Assembly (NCBI GenBank): GCA_022385805.1
Contig: MU277712.1
Coordinates: 124,001 to 188,000, forward strand
Length of the DNA stretch: 64,000 nt
Origin: Pilatotrama ljubarskyi
Taxonomy: Eukaryota > Basidiomycota > Agaricomycetes > Polyporales > Polyporaceae
Direction: 5' to 3'
Translations under genes and position numbers: made by a program
Shown here: positions 50,434 to 62,605 of the stretch, one piece after another
How positions within the stretch are numbered: the first letter of the stretch is position 1
Layout of the letters: every line of letters begins with the position of its first letter
Notes under the pieces: generated by a model
What the model saw: only the letters and a program-made list of their open reading frames with translations
Database searches by the model: none
What the model was told of the DNA's origin: nothing

Positions 50434-51890
50434 TAACGGGCTCCGTATGGCGCTGGTATGTTCCTTCCCATGTATGTCGAGCTGATTTTTCTATTTGCTG
50501 ATGACACCGCATAGAAGAGGTTGAGAGATAACTTTGAGTACTCGAGTAACAGCAAGGTCAAGGAGGCTGACAGAAGATCCTTCCAGACGACTCAAGGTGG
50601 CCAATGTCACAAGCAACTTGCAAGCGACGAGTGGCACAAGGTGCGGCCAGCCTGGAGTTATCTCTCAAGCGGAGCTGACTTCAATACTGTCAGGACTTTC
50701 GTAAGGACGCTAGACAGTGACGAGTCTGCTGGCAGTGAGGCTCAATCGTGCACCCCGCTATGGGGCCCGGAGAGCGCCGGATGAGCGCTAACTACCGTCG
50801 GAGACCGAAGTACTGTATCCGGGCGCTTGCGACATCGGCCCGATGCTCCGCGAAGATCCCACCGAGGGACTCGTCCGCCGGCCTCCGACGGGCTTCTTCT
50901 TCCAAACCACCACACTGAAAGCGCGTTCCCTCTTTCTGCACCATCCCATCGTCAGTATCGCGCGGATCCTCTTCGATAAACTCTTCAAACATACAATCTT
51001 TGCATCCTCGTTCGGTGGATCTCTAGAACGTCCCTAGCACGGCTCATAACTGAGTGCTCTCGACGACCATATCACTCGTACCTGCTCTCGTGGCAGTTTG
51101 GCTCGTCAACGCTAGGCTGGGGGCGCATTCACTGGATCCGCGAGAGCAACTCATCGTTGATTCTCGCGATCTTGGTGTCGTACCTGCTCGTCTACTGTGC
51201 TTGCGCTAGTTCGATCTTGCTGAACTCGGTCCTCCCGCTAAGCCGTATGCCGAAGGACACGCTGTCTGGTCGTATCTCATGATTCGCGTACGCATCTATA
51301 TCAAGAAGACGTCCCAACCACCCCGAGACGTTTAGCTGAGCACTTGGCAAGAACGCTGTATCTTCACTGGGCAATCAACACCGCGCTTCGGCCTACGTGC
51401 CCTCTCGTGTCAGGTGAATGGCCGTACGACGGCGTAACAGATTCACTTCGCGTTCATAGAAGGGCCCATGCTCATCTCACCGTGACTTCTTAACCACAAT
51501 CCTCGCGGCTCTCACGTCACTCATGGTCACTCATGTTCTGCAGAGTGTTCCGCAGTGTTCCACCCGCTGAGGAGCCGTCTGGCTGGTCTCCCATGGAGCG
51601 TCCGTGTATAGCCCCCGTGCCGTTCACGTCGCCGAGCTTTGCCATAACGCAGTCTTCTGACCTCGACAGCGGTAAGTTTCGAAGGAGCGGGGGCTGAAGT
51701 CAACCATGGAAGGTACGTGTCACCAAGATCCTATTATCACCTCACATCGCACCGCCTCCAGGCCCGGCGCTGCTCAAAACGTGGTGGTAAGGCTCAAATG
51801 GCGCCAGCCTTCCTCATCTATTAAGCCACACGCTTTGCTGGGCTCACGCTCCAGCACTCATCCTAACTCGCCAGAGTCGCCGCCATCGAC

Positions 51891-53085
51891 ATGCCAGTAA
51901 CTCTACCCCCGGAAGTCATCGTCAACATCCTTAACTCTATAACCGACCGACGAACGCTGTGCAGCTGCGCACTCACGTGTCGGCTGTGGCTCCCCGCCAG
52001 TCGCTACAACCTCTTTTATCGCCTCTCGATCTCTCGCCGCGCAAACTTCGATCTCCTCGTGCGCGTGCGAGAGGCCGCACATATCGCCCCCGCCTTCAAG
52101 AACGTCCGATCCCTACAGCTGTGGGAGGACCAAGAACGGCCGTGGCTCCACCTCTTTCCTCTCATCTTCTCCCGTCGCCTCCCTCGCATGCACTTCCTCA
52201 CGCTCGGTGATTTCGTCTGGGACAAAGTACCCCTACCGCAGAGCTTCTACACGATCGGCCACGACTTTCCCTCCGTCAGTACGCTAAAGCTATCGGATGG
52301 GACATTCCACAGCTTCGCGGAATTTCGGAGACTAGTCTCGGCCTTCAGACAGCTCTCCCGGTTGTTGGTGGACAACGTGCAGTGGCGTGTATCACCCTCA
52401 TACTACCATTGCGATTTCCAACCGACCCTACCACGCCTCGAACTCCTCTGGTTCAGAGCCAATGCCACCTGCACCGTTGCCGTACCTACACTGGTTGACT
52501 GGCTCATGCACACACCTTCCGTCGAGTCCCTCAACGACCTCCAGCTGTGGGAGCAGAACGGGAGCGATTTAACGCATATCCAACGATTGACCCAGGCTCT
52601 CGGATCGCGCTTGGTGCATTTTCAGGTGTCGTTGAGGTTTTGGACTCGAGGTACGTACACCCTCATGCGCCACCTCTGACTACGTCGCTCATGCCATGAC
52701 TGCATAAGACCATCGCCTAAGTCTATCCAGCAACTCCTCTCTCCGAGACCTGCACATCAGAGACATCGATGCTGCATCCTGCGGGTTCCTCCTTCCGCTG
52801 CTAGACACGCTTTCGGCTGGCAACCTAGTTCAGCTTGTCTTGTATCTCAGAATCCCTACCCTCGCCGACCTCAACGTCCTGGGAACTATCTGGCCGGAGG
52901 TCTCAAACATCCTCTCGCTAGACGACTTCCATCCTTTGCAAACACTCACGATCTGGCTGCTCAAGGTGCCGCCCGCTGATACTCTCCCGCTGCAGGACTT
53001 GATGCGGAAGCTCAGAAGCTGGATGCCGGTCCAAGACTCTCGCTCTGTGTTGCGCATTATGCCTTGGATGTTCCTGGAAGATTGA
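51891..53085 (+). CDS. F-box protein
   Basis: Two exons (51891-52650 and 52709-53085) with a 58-bp intron close in phase to 378 residues. The F-box is at the very N-terminus (MPVTLPPEVIVNILNSITD, then LCSCALTCRLWLPASRYNLF), as in the short F-box type found in large numbers in agaricomycetes. The rest is Leu-rich with irregular repeats (FPSVSTLKLSDGTFHSF). It likely acts as a substrate receptor of an SCF ubiquitin ligase; the target is unknown. It is not a recent copy of the other F-box gene in this window, because layout and sequence differ. Confidence 0.85.
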
Positions 53086-53586
53086 GACTTGCTAGGGTCG
53101 CCGATGCTCCTTGGGGCTCTCGTGCTGGTATGCGGACTTGGCTGGCGCCTAGGGAGACACGGTTCTTACTTCTGCTGTCGCTGCTCTCTAGGTCGGAAGG
53201 CTTCCGCGTCGGAGAGTACCTTCATCTTCCGGTGACGCGTCCTGGCACGGTATTTATCAGCTATGGGTCCATGTATGTCTGTTTGTTGCGCCACGCCGGT
53301 CGGCATGGTTTGGACCACTGGAGCCTTGTGGTTTGATGTCTTTCGTGCAGAGCAAATGCATCAATTACCACCATCACTGATTCGATCCTCGCGCTGCATG
53401 GCGTCTGGGACTGGCTATGCCCTTGCCTCACGTTTGCGAAATTCCGTTCATTGGTCACAACCACGTCAAAACACGGACTGATGCGTAACATAGATCAGGT
53501 TCACTACATCCCTCTGTATTCAACCTTGATACATCCTGGGCAAAGGTTCTACGAATACATCTTTCACAGCTTGCCACATCCACGAA
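53086..53586. other. Convergent intergenic region
   Basis: Between the F-box stop and the M28 peptidase stop on the other strand. No gene seen. Confidence 0.5.
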
Positions 53587-55148
53587 CTAGTTGGGGAACG
53601 GGAATGCTGCCGGACTGCGATAGCCGTTCTTCCCAACTGCGCGCACGCCGAACACGACGTTATCCTTTGACTGGTCCACCGTCACCTTGTTCACCAAGCC
53701 CACCGGAATCACGTTCGTCCAGAACGGCTCGATTGTCGGCCGCCAAAGCACTTCGTACCCCGCCAGGCCCTCGTCGCTCCCAAGCGCCCACAAGAGCGTG
53801 CTGTTGTTTGTCAGGACGGACGTGTCGATCGTCACGTTCTTCGGCGTCCCGGGGGCCTGCGCGAGCGACCATAGCGCGGCGCCGTTGACTTTGGCGACGC
53901 GTGTGATGAAGTCGAAGTCGCAAAACTCGATGAGGTCGCCGAACTGCTTGCCCGTGGAGTCGACGCGCACGTCTTGGTGCTGGTGCGCGAAGTCCTCGTG
54001 CGGCTCGGTGAAACGGGCGGCGGGGAACCCGCGCTCGAGGAACGGCTCATGGTCGCCTCCGCGGAGGAAGCGGTCGAGGCGGTAGATGACGCGCACTATC
54101 GTCGGACCGTGTGCTCTCAGCCAGGCTGTCGTTTTGGGGCGTGTGAGGATGAGGAGAACGTACCCTTCATGCCTGTCGCGGAGTTGGTCGCGACCTCGTC
54201 CACGAACCGAGCGAGTTCGCGTGGGGGGCTGTCGTTCTCGCCTCCAATGGATTCCCGGGTGGCGGTCTTGGATGCGCTCTCGGTCGTCGGCATGCCTTGC
54301 GCGAAGAGGCGGATGCTGAACGGGTCCACCTCGCCTTCGTCTCCCTTGGAGCTCCCGACGATGTCGTTTGTGAACATGCCCTGCACATCCGCGCCTGCGT
54401 CGAACAGGATCTGAGCGAGGTGATCCGCTCCGAACAGCCCCTGTTCCTCGCCGGCGACCGCGGCGAGGATGATCGTGGCGGGCGGCGGCGGCCTCTGGAT
54501 CATCACGCGGAGGAGCTCCAGGACGACCGCCACGCCCGAAGCGTCGTCGTCCGCCCCGGGCGCATCGTCGGTGAAGTTCATGATGTCCGTCACGCGCGAG
54601 TCGTAGTGGCCGGTGATGACGTAGACCCTGTTCGGGTCGGACGCGCCCTGGATGGTCGCGACAACGTCGCTGATGTTCGTCGGGGTCGGGATGCGGCTGA
54701 CGGGCTGCTGGATGTAGCTCGGGACGGTTATCGTGACGTTCGTGCCGCGGCGCGCGCCCTTCGCGATGCTGCGCATCTCCGCCGCGAGCCAGTCGCGCGC
54801 GGCGCCGATGCCGCGCACAGGGTCGGTCTGGCTGGAGAGCGTGTGGCGGGTACCGAAGGAAACGAGCTTGCTGATGATCGCGCTGACACGTTTTGGGTCG
54901 ATCTCGGCGAGCATCTCGCGAAGCTCTGCGGTGGGGGCTTGGGGCACGAGAGACTTGCCGGGACCCTTGGGCCAGATGTCGGTCGTGGCGCACTGTCGGG
55001 CGAAGAGGCCATGCTCGTGGTTTGCTGCAGAAATCGGCGGCGCCACAACGGCTGTGGATGCGGATTGCACCAGCCCAGCGATGATGAGGGCGAGAACGAG
55101 GAGACGCCTCGCGGCGAGGTGGCAGAGGTGGTGCGAGCCAGCGAACAT
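53587..55148 (-). CDS. Secreted M28-family metallopeptidase with C-terminal FnIII-like domain
   Basis: M28 enzymes are di-zinc aminopeptidases. Two exons (55148-54164 and 54125-53587; intron 38 bp, very short) close in phase to 507 residues. The N-terminus is hydrophobic ([15 protein letters not shown]) and fits a signal peptide. Metal and catalytic residues: ITGHYDSR (His181, Asp183), PGADDDASG (around Asp200-202), AGEEQGL (Glu234, Glu235), TNDIVG (Asp262) and the late His in [10 protein letters not shown] (376-378). The last 100 residues ([20 protein letters not shown], then YEVLWRPT) resemble a fibronectin-III-like fold, as seen in other M28 proteins. There are several potential N-glycosylation sites. 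Probable role is extracellular peptide breakdown. Confidence 0.93.
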
Positions 55149-55984
55149 CTCGGTATACTGCTCCGCCGTGCTGAAGACCCCAAAGCTGCCTTTCGCAATT
55201 TATACGATTTCTTGAATTTATCGCCTGCTCGCCCAAAATTTCTCATCTTGCGGTCTTGAAGCGGATCAGATTGTCCTTCAGGATCTACCCTGTGGCCTTC
55301 TTCGAGGGGCTCGATTCAACTCCCGCAGAGGAAGCATATGGTCCTTTGAACGATAGCGGAGCGTGCCCTTCGGGAGCACTGAACCCACCCGTCTCGGGCC
55401 TGCGAACGGGATGTACAGAGTGCATCTTTGGCGGTCATGAGATGCTTTTCAGGCTTCCGTGAGTATTTATGCCACCCATTCGTTCTATGTACGTGAAGCT
55501 GATCGGAGGTTTTACGGTATAGATAACGAGTAGAACGGAGACCATGGCTCTTCGCTCTCTGCACGATGTTAAATCACGCAAGACGACGCAAGGGACTGCA
55601 AAATCTGTGCCGAACTCATGACCAGCGCCGTGTCTACGGTCGCTGCCAGACGTGGTGAATATGGGTCATCTTCTGCTGTACTGTCTGCCGTTGTGCTCAT
55701 GTTGACGCCGCCTCTGAGCCCACTGTGCGTGTGGCATCTCATATTCTCATGTTTGTCCAGCTCTCCTTCATTTCCTTGAGAACACCAATCGTACTTCGCC
55801 AAGGCTGCTAGCTGTACCACAAAGCCCGGGGCGCTAACCGCGAGAGGAGCCGGATATGGAAATGATTGACAGCTTCTGTCGTCGGCCGGAAGCACAGTAC
55901 TGCGCCCATGACTGCAAGACAACAAGCCTCGACTAGTTGACTCCTTACCACCACCATCCGCGGACGACAGGCAGGCAGAAGAGA

Positions 55985-56676
55985 TGAAAAAGCTGCTGGT
56001 ACCACTGAATGGTACAATCGTCGTATGTACAGGGAACGACACACCACACGCCGTGCAGATCTCGTGCAAGGCTGAAAGGTGAGCACGCATATACCCAAGA
56101 TACCTACAGCTGACGCGACGACGCCCAGGCCAGATGATATCGAGACAATATCGACTTACTATCTCGTGCAATACGAACTCACTGTATGCGACACTGCAAT
56201 GATGCCATCTGCATTCTCTGACATTCATGTTGAGTAGGACCTGATCATACGCCTAGTCGAGGCTCATATAGAGGCACCCGTCCCTTCATCTCTCGTCTTC
56301 GAGGGAGAACGTTACGTTCTACTTGCGAGTGAGCGCGTTCAACATGGACATCGCACTGAGGCTGACAGCATATGGAGCAGCACATGCGCCGTGGGACTTC
56401 GGGAAAAGGGTCGGCTTCTTCTGGGGACACGAGCGCCTGGAAGCGTGCAAGGACAAATGGACGTTCCACTTCCAGGCGAAACGGCATGCAAAGGAAAGAC
56501 AAATAGGCTCATTATCCGAGGAAAGCAGGCTGGCATTCAATAAGGAGATTTCTTCAACTGATACCAATTACAGTAGGAGGCTACAAGACGACTTCGCTGA
56601 TAAGATAAAGCGCTTTCACATTCGACGGACGATGTCTTCGGACCTGCTGCAGATTACACCTCGTCCAAGCGATTGA
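55985..56676 (+). CDS. Possible small gene, unrecognised
   Basis: An ATG at 55985 opens 36 codons up to a GTGAGC donor near 56091. A plausible acceptor continues in frame (DDIETISTYYLVQYELTV) to a stop near 56237. Beyond it the plus strand stays open in two frames to 56562 and 56676. I cannot join these parts with confidence, and the 3' end overlaps the tail of the DUF6534 gene on the other strand. No family recognised; it may not be real. Confidence 0.25.
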
Positions 56677-59015
56677 TCTTATTGTCCGGAGAGGAGTGGA
56701 CGTCCTCGGATATGGTATGGGTAGAAGTGTCGCGGTGAGTCTCTCGCGTGACTTTGATGTGGAGGACGGGTTGAGAGTCGACCTGAAGAGGGAAGCACCA
56801 CGAACGCATCAGTGCCTTCTGCCGGTTTAGTAGAAGCACAGACAGGCGAGAACCAACCTGAGCGTTGAAACGGCCGTCCGTGTTATGGAACCCGCCCTGC
56901 GCATCGCTTCCTGTAGTGAGGCCTGTCTCGGCAGTCTGCTTGCCGTGGTTCCGGAGGAAGTGTCTGTGGTTCAGGCTGTGATCACAACACACATGTGTCA
57001 GCGTTCACGAGGGTATTCGTCGTCGTCGTTCAGCGTACACTGAGAGCAAAGAGTTGGCATATGCTGCAACATATGAGGTCGTGAGTTTTGGCGGCAGGGC
57101 CCGCACCGTCAGACGCACCCTTCGCAATGCATATGTTGAGCCCGTCCGTGATCAGGGAGTGTGGGTAGTAGATGGCCTAGGAATGCTTTAGCGGCAATCG
57201 GGATGAGTAAAAATCGTAAAGGGCTGTACCATGAACAGTGAGATAATGCTCAGCGTTCTGCGCGAAGAGTATTCAATCATAACTCGCATCCGCGAACCGC
57301 GAACAGCATGGCAACGCGCTACACCTACTCGATCAAGAGACCTGATACATTGGATACGTTGTTCATGCGGGCAAAGTAAGCGAGGGAGGGAGGGGGGTAC
57401 TCGGAGCTCGCACCGTTGTTGATTGTATAGAAGATGAGGATATTGAGGACAGAGTCGGTGCTAGTAACGGCGGGATGATTGGGCTATCCCGAACCGAATC
57501 GTGTGTACACTTACGACTTGAAGCCCGTGCGGCTGCGACAAAGGATGAAGGTAAGAACGCCGGTGAGCAGCGTGTCGGCACCGATGATAAGTGCTAGGGC
57601 GACAATCGAGAGCCACTGCAGTCCGAGTTAGTCGACACGGTCTTCTGAGCAGTTTGCGAACTGAGTGACGTACTTGTAGTTTTTGCACTTCAAATATATC
57701 GGGGAGAATAAAGCTATCCGATAGCATACATCAGTATCCAACCTCGCTGGGGAGTGATGGTGGGGACCCACGCTTCCACGCTGCATGCTGTCAATTCGCG
57801 GTCATGAATGCTTGCCACTAATGATGGTCATAGACAACCCACTGAGACTCACCGATGGAGAAGCCTGGGTGCGGCGAAGAGATACTGATGAGCAGGCCGT
57901 CCATCTCAAGACATATGCGACTGGCCGACCTAGTTCACTCAAGAGCAGAGCGAGCTACGGAGCCCGCCCCGGTGAAGATGAGTGCTGCTGTTCGTCTTCG
58001 CTCATGGAGAGGACTCACCGCGACCACGACTACCAGAAAATATCGCCGGTTGACTGACATACGCCATGTCAGCATGCACGTTGCTCGTCGTACGCCGTGT
58101 ATAACGTACGGAGGAATATCCGGCGCGCGAAAAACCTGGCCATGTAGCATCAGAGGTCTGCCATGTGAAGACATTACGCTAAAAAGCCCCGAATGTGGTA
58201 CGCACGCTTGTGTCACTGCAACAATGAGACCCTGTGGGCCATTTCGTCGGCGCCAGGACGATCGAACAAGTTGAGAGGGCTCACCGTCAAGGCCGGCTGG
58301 AACTGTTCCTTGCATTGGCGAGATGACGTAAATGCAAGATCGTGGTTCGACTCACATTCGCCGACCTGGGTGACACCACGATTCAATCGTGCTCACTGTT
58401 AACTGGTGGGATTGGCGGCTTACCATGTTCCTCGTAGCAGAGCGAGCGGTTGGAAGTACTTCGTGACTAAGTAGTAGTAGCTGCCCGCTACACTGTCAGA
58501 GCGCTGGTTAGTGCATCAAATGATGACGTGGCTTACCATACGTGCAGGGCAAGTGCGGTATGAAAAGTCTCGAGGATACTGGCCAACGAGTCATCAGTTG
58601 GGCTGTACATGCGCAAGAGCTCTCCTTCGCTCACAGTACGATTGCTACCTTCACGGTCGAGAGCAGCGACTATGAGTTCTATGCTTGCAATGACGTCCCT
58701 TCTGCCCTTCTGCTCACCGTTCCCTTGATGAAGACAGAGTCCTTGTCGTACGCTGGATACCGGAAGTATCGATAGCCTTGATGTAGTGTGATCCCGAAGA
58801 GTCTACGAACGCCATGAGCCCTTCGTGAGCCTACTGTTCCAATATTCCAATATTGCACTATATCGGCAAAATACATACATCAGGCCGCAGAACGTACCGA
58901 TCAGGAGGGCACCGAATGTGTCATCCAAAGCAGGAGGTTCGGGGAGGAAGGCGAGACGTTCTATTGCGTCCAGGTTTACTGCCACGCGGGAGTCGGGGGA
59001 TACGACGGACGACAT
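56654..59015 (-). CDS. DUF6534-type multi-pass membrane protein
   Basis: DUF6534 proteins are a large basidiomycete family of seven-helix membrane proteins of unknown function. Seen in order: exon 59015-58879 (ALDDTFGALLIGTFCGL), then from 58802 LFGITLHQGYRYFRYPAYDK, ETFHTALALHV with SYYYLVTKYFQPLALLRG, FFARRIFLRTLY with RYFLVVVVAV, QWLSIVALALIIGADTLLTG with LCRSRTGFKS, STDSVLNILIFYTINNG, YANSLLSV, and a hydrophilic tail ending NKINRLDEV. These match the family in order. I could resolve only some splice sites, and one early junction (after FIKGT near 58730) does not close in phase, so a few exon bounds are unknown and a damaged copy is possible. Confidence 0.7.
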
Positions 59016-59801
59016 GGTCTCGAGTCCAGATATCCGCAGCCGTCACCAACTAAGAACGTCCCAGTTGGCTCACTGGGAATACCAGATGTGAGTGCGTTTT
59101 GCTGGGCGTCGAGCGCGAGGGAGGAGAAACTCAGGGCGTTCGGAAGGAGTTGAGTTGAGGTATATTCATACGCTTATAACCGAGGGCATTGGTACGCGTC
59201 TGAGAACAAGTCCAGTGGCGATCCTTGACAGATGGTTGCGCCCTCCATTGACTGAGAACCCTGCCAGGCAGAACTGGCAGGCAGACGTCCGCTGCACTCC
59301 CAGTCACACCTGGAGGCAGTACTAGTCATTGTATTGAATCGAAGTCATCTGCGCTCCTCAGTTCCCCAGACTGCTTGGTATTCAGGGATAGACATACCAT
59401 GCTCAATCTGCTGGAATAGAGCGGATAACAAATGCTTGTTACATAACTTGTCCACTTGTCGCCACAAGGCGTCGACCTCGGTGGCAATGCCAAGACCTGA
59501 AGAGATGGCGGCTGCAGTGGCATGACGCGCGTTAATCATGCGCCCTTCATGACACGACCACCGTAGGCAGATGTTACAAGTCGAAAGCCTCAATTCCTGA
59601 CAGACTGTGGAAAGTGGAGCTCATACTTGTGCAAATTGTCTCTCGTGATACAGGGTTCTACCGCTGATAGAACTCGAGGATGCTTGATAGATCATCGTGA
59701 GATCGCCGCCGTCACTCCACATCATCTCTCGGCGTCCTTGAGAATAGCGTTTCGCAAGACGTGAGCATAGCATTCCGAAAGGGCGTCCTGGCGTGACCTA
59801 C

Positions 59802-61894
59802 TCATTGAGTCGTCGTCCTCGCTGCATCATAGATCTCGTTTAGCTGTTGAACAAGCAATTCCTCCGTGACGCCTCGCCTGGGTTAGAGGTCGAGAGAATC
59901 AGCTCTCTCAGATCGAAGTCCCGTACGCATGGGTTCGTTCGTACCTCACATTGCCTTTCTCCTGCGTGTCGTTCGTTCGATGAGCAGTGCTGCGAGTGGG
60001 ACGTGGCAGCGTGGGACGTACCGTGGTGCGCGGCAGCACTCCTTTCTCCACGACCAGGATCTTCCTCGGATCTTGGACGCGCTCATGGGGGAAGAGGTTC
60101 TTATTGAGCTCTGAGATGCGTTGCACTATCTCCTTGGAGAGTTCCGTGCGCTTTTCATCCGTCAGACCATCGATCGCGCTTTCCACGACTAAGCACGGGA
60201 ACGCGCGTCCTGCGCCCACTACCACGACCTCGTGAACGAGGTCCGGGCAAGCTTTGCGTACAATGTCCTCCATGTTCCTAGTACCAAAGCAGATCAGTAC
60301 GCGCTTCGCGAGTCACAGTCGTACTCAGAATTATAAGACGCACTTCGTATCACAGAACCCTGGCACCACCTTGAGCCAGTCTCCGGCGCGACCGCGGTAA
60401 ACCCACCCATCCTCGACGCATTCGAAGAGGTCTTTCGTATGGTAGTATCCGTCCGTATCGCAAAACTCGGGAGGAGGGCACTCGTCGGAGTCAGATGGTA
60501 CGACCAGTTCGTAGAGCTGTAAACCCCCAGAGTCATCCTCAGAGTTGTTGCGGGGAAGGAAGACGACGTGGGATCCGGGCAGGGGACGAAGGAGACGAGC
60601 GAATGCGTCAGATCCGCCGCTAGCTCTCATTAACGGCCCTACGTGACATTACGGCGCAGATCAGTACCGTTCTCGCCAACAAGCCCGAGAAGTGCGCACC
60701 GGTCTCTGTAGTCGAATATGAGTTCTTCAGGCCAGATGTAAGTTCACTAACGATGCAGTGGGTTGTGTGTACGTACGATGACCTTCAAGCCGTTTGCGTG
60801 CGCCCACTCGTCGTCTTCTTTGTTAAGCGCAACTCCGGTGTGGAAGATATCCCGAAGTCCCTGCAAGGCGGCCTTAACCGAGTTGTCCTGCTTCGCTACC
60901 CTTATCAAATTGGAAAGAAAGGTGGAGTACACGGCGAGGCGGTTCAGAGAGCACGTGCGCGTCATGCCAACGAACTCCTCCGGCGTGATGGCCAAGGAGG
61001 ACGACTGAACCAAGCAGCCGCCGGCGTAAATGCACCCGAGAAATACTGACCACCGTGACGGCAGTAATCAGCGCTGCTGTACGACGGAGATGGCAGGGTC
61101 GTGATTACTCACTGTGAAAAGTCGCTATGTTCGCAAGACTGCCAATCGTGTTGATGACGATCTGCGCGTCGTCACCTGACGCGCTAAATAGACCCGCCTC
61201 GGGGAGCTTGCGCGCGATAACCGCGTTGAGCATCTTGTACGTGTTCGGGATGATCTTGGGCCGCCCGCCTGTGGTACCGGACGAGTGGAACAGTGCGGCG
61301 ACATCCTCAGGGCCTACTGGAGCATCAGGGCAGAATGCGGGAGCTGAAGACTCCCCGCTCTTCGTCGTTTCTGAGGCGACGGCAATCTCTGAGTCGTCCA
61401 AAGCTGTAAAGTGCGGGATCTCGAGAGCGCCGCCGCCGCCAACCTTGGCGGTGTAAGTCGTGTCGAAGATCAACGCCTTCCCTCCGCTCTGAGACAGAAG
61501 CTCGAGAATGGTCGAGATATTCTCGAAGTAGGCACTGAAAAACTGGGGGGTGTATCCGAGCGCGGACACAGCGATGGCATTCACCAAGTCCGAAAACTTG
61601 CTCCCAGTGAGCCTACATGGACGCATTTGGAGATCATCAGTCTCACTTTATTCTCGGGAACACTTGAGCTTACCACAAACCGACAATGTCCAATGGCTTG
61701 AGACGGAGCGGAGCCAAGGTACCATGCCAGTGCGTCTTGGCTACGAGGAGACGACGTTCCAGCGCGCGGTAAGTCATCAAGTCCCAGCTGTCGTTCCGCC
61801 CGATGTATTGCCGGAAGACAGGCTTCTCAGGGTTTTCGCGGAAACGCTGCACGAGAAGGGACAGGTAGTGATGTTCGATCCTCCGTTCGCTCAT
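59802..61894 (-). CDS. Stand-alone adenylate-forming (ANL) enzyme
   Basis: ANL enzymes activate a carboxylic acid as acyl-AMP. Eight exons (61894-61674, 61612-61113, 61045-60777, 60724-60700, 60638-60344, 60277-60022, 59961-59945, 59877-59802) close in phase to 552 residues. Core motifs: HSSGTTGGRPK at 183-193 (ATP loop), NSYSTTETG (A5, in a 25-nt exon), YYHTKDLFE (A7, with Lys where Gly is usual), GRAGDWLK (A8) and the catalytic Lys region EKGNVRR, which spans a 17-nt exon. No carrier-protein, thioesterase or reductase domain follows, so it is a single adenylation domain as in many basidiomycete acyl-CoA-synthetase-like genes. The start could lie further upstream in another exon. Substrate unknown. 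Confidence 0.9.
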
Positions 61895-62603
61895 CCTGGT
61901 ATGCGTGCCGTCCGGCCGTCGATGCGTGGTGAGGAGACTAGCGAGAGCCTCGTTTGCTGCCAATGCTGATCAGGAGCGGGCTACGTTATATAGAAGGGAT
62001 GGTAGATCCCTAGGTTCGGGTTCCGCAATCAGCGCCCGAGTGTGAGACAAGTTCCACAAAGAATCGCGTGGATGGAGCTTACCTGGGTGTTGGGCGGGCG
62101 ACTGCGTGTACACCATACGGAATGGAAGAAGACTGGCAGGGCTCCGTTCGGTGACTTCAGAAGACTGACATGAGGATGGGCGCATCATGAAGTCGCATCG
62201 CGAGGCCTCCGTCCCCGCTGTCGTACCTGGGTCATCGGAGAGATCTCCAGTAGCAATCGTATTGGAGGCTGTCGCTCACTCCCCCCATGCACAATGTGAT
62301 GAAGAGAGCATAAGTACGACCAAACGAGTATTGAGGCAACAGTCTAATTACGCAGTCTCCTGCAGGAGCTCATAGCGCGTTGTCGTTTGATCAAGTTGCA
62401 CCCATCCATGACATCGAGCGAGGGCTCTTTCGTCCGGGCCAGGCGTTTCGACCGGCTAACGCACTGCGCTCATCTCAGCAAAAGGCAACCGCGTTCGAGG
62501 CTAGGTGATACTGTATGTGGATACGAGAAGTAAGTAGTGCAGGCCGAGCCAGGTTAATCGTGATGCAGACTGTAACCAGGAGGGCGCTCGCCTCTGTCCA
62601 TAC
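61895..62603. other. Intergenic region
   Basis: Promoter side of the adenylate-forming gene. No gene recognised. Confidence 0.45.
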
Positions 62604-62605
62604 TA

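Larger units (their letters stand above)
39512..51890. other. 12.4-kb gene-poor region of normal GC
   Basis: I found no intact recognisable gene. Protein-like but unassigned stretches include 45957-46215 plus (VPVMSLVDVDAPSLTAVM), 46171-46389 minus (SITTELGHLDFDGRDGTVKL), about 46680-46752 plus (VRYIDLECSGLAQTFSGVY) and 49848-50094 minus. They might be exons of multi-intron genes or relics, and I could not join them. A MITE-like element lies at 50123-50433. Confidence 0.5.

Noticed and set aside
59802..61894. NRPS-like or carboxylic-acid-reductase reading of the adenylation gene
   Set aside because: No carrier-protein Ser motif and no thioesterase or reductase domain follows; the gene ends right after the catalytic lysine region.
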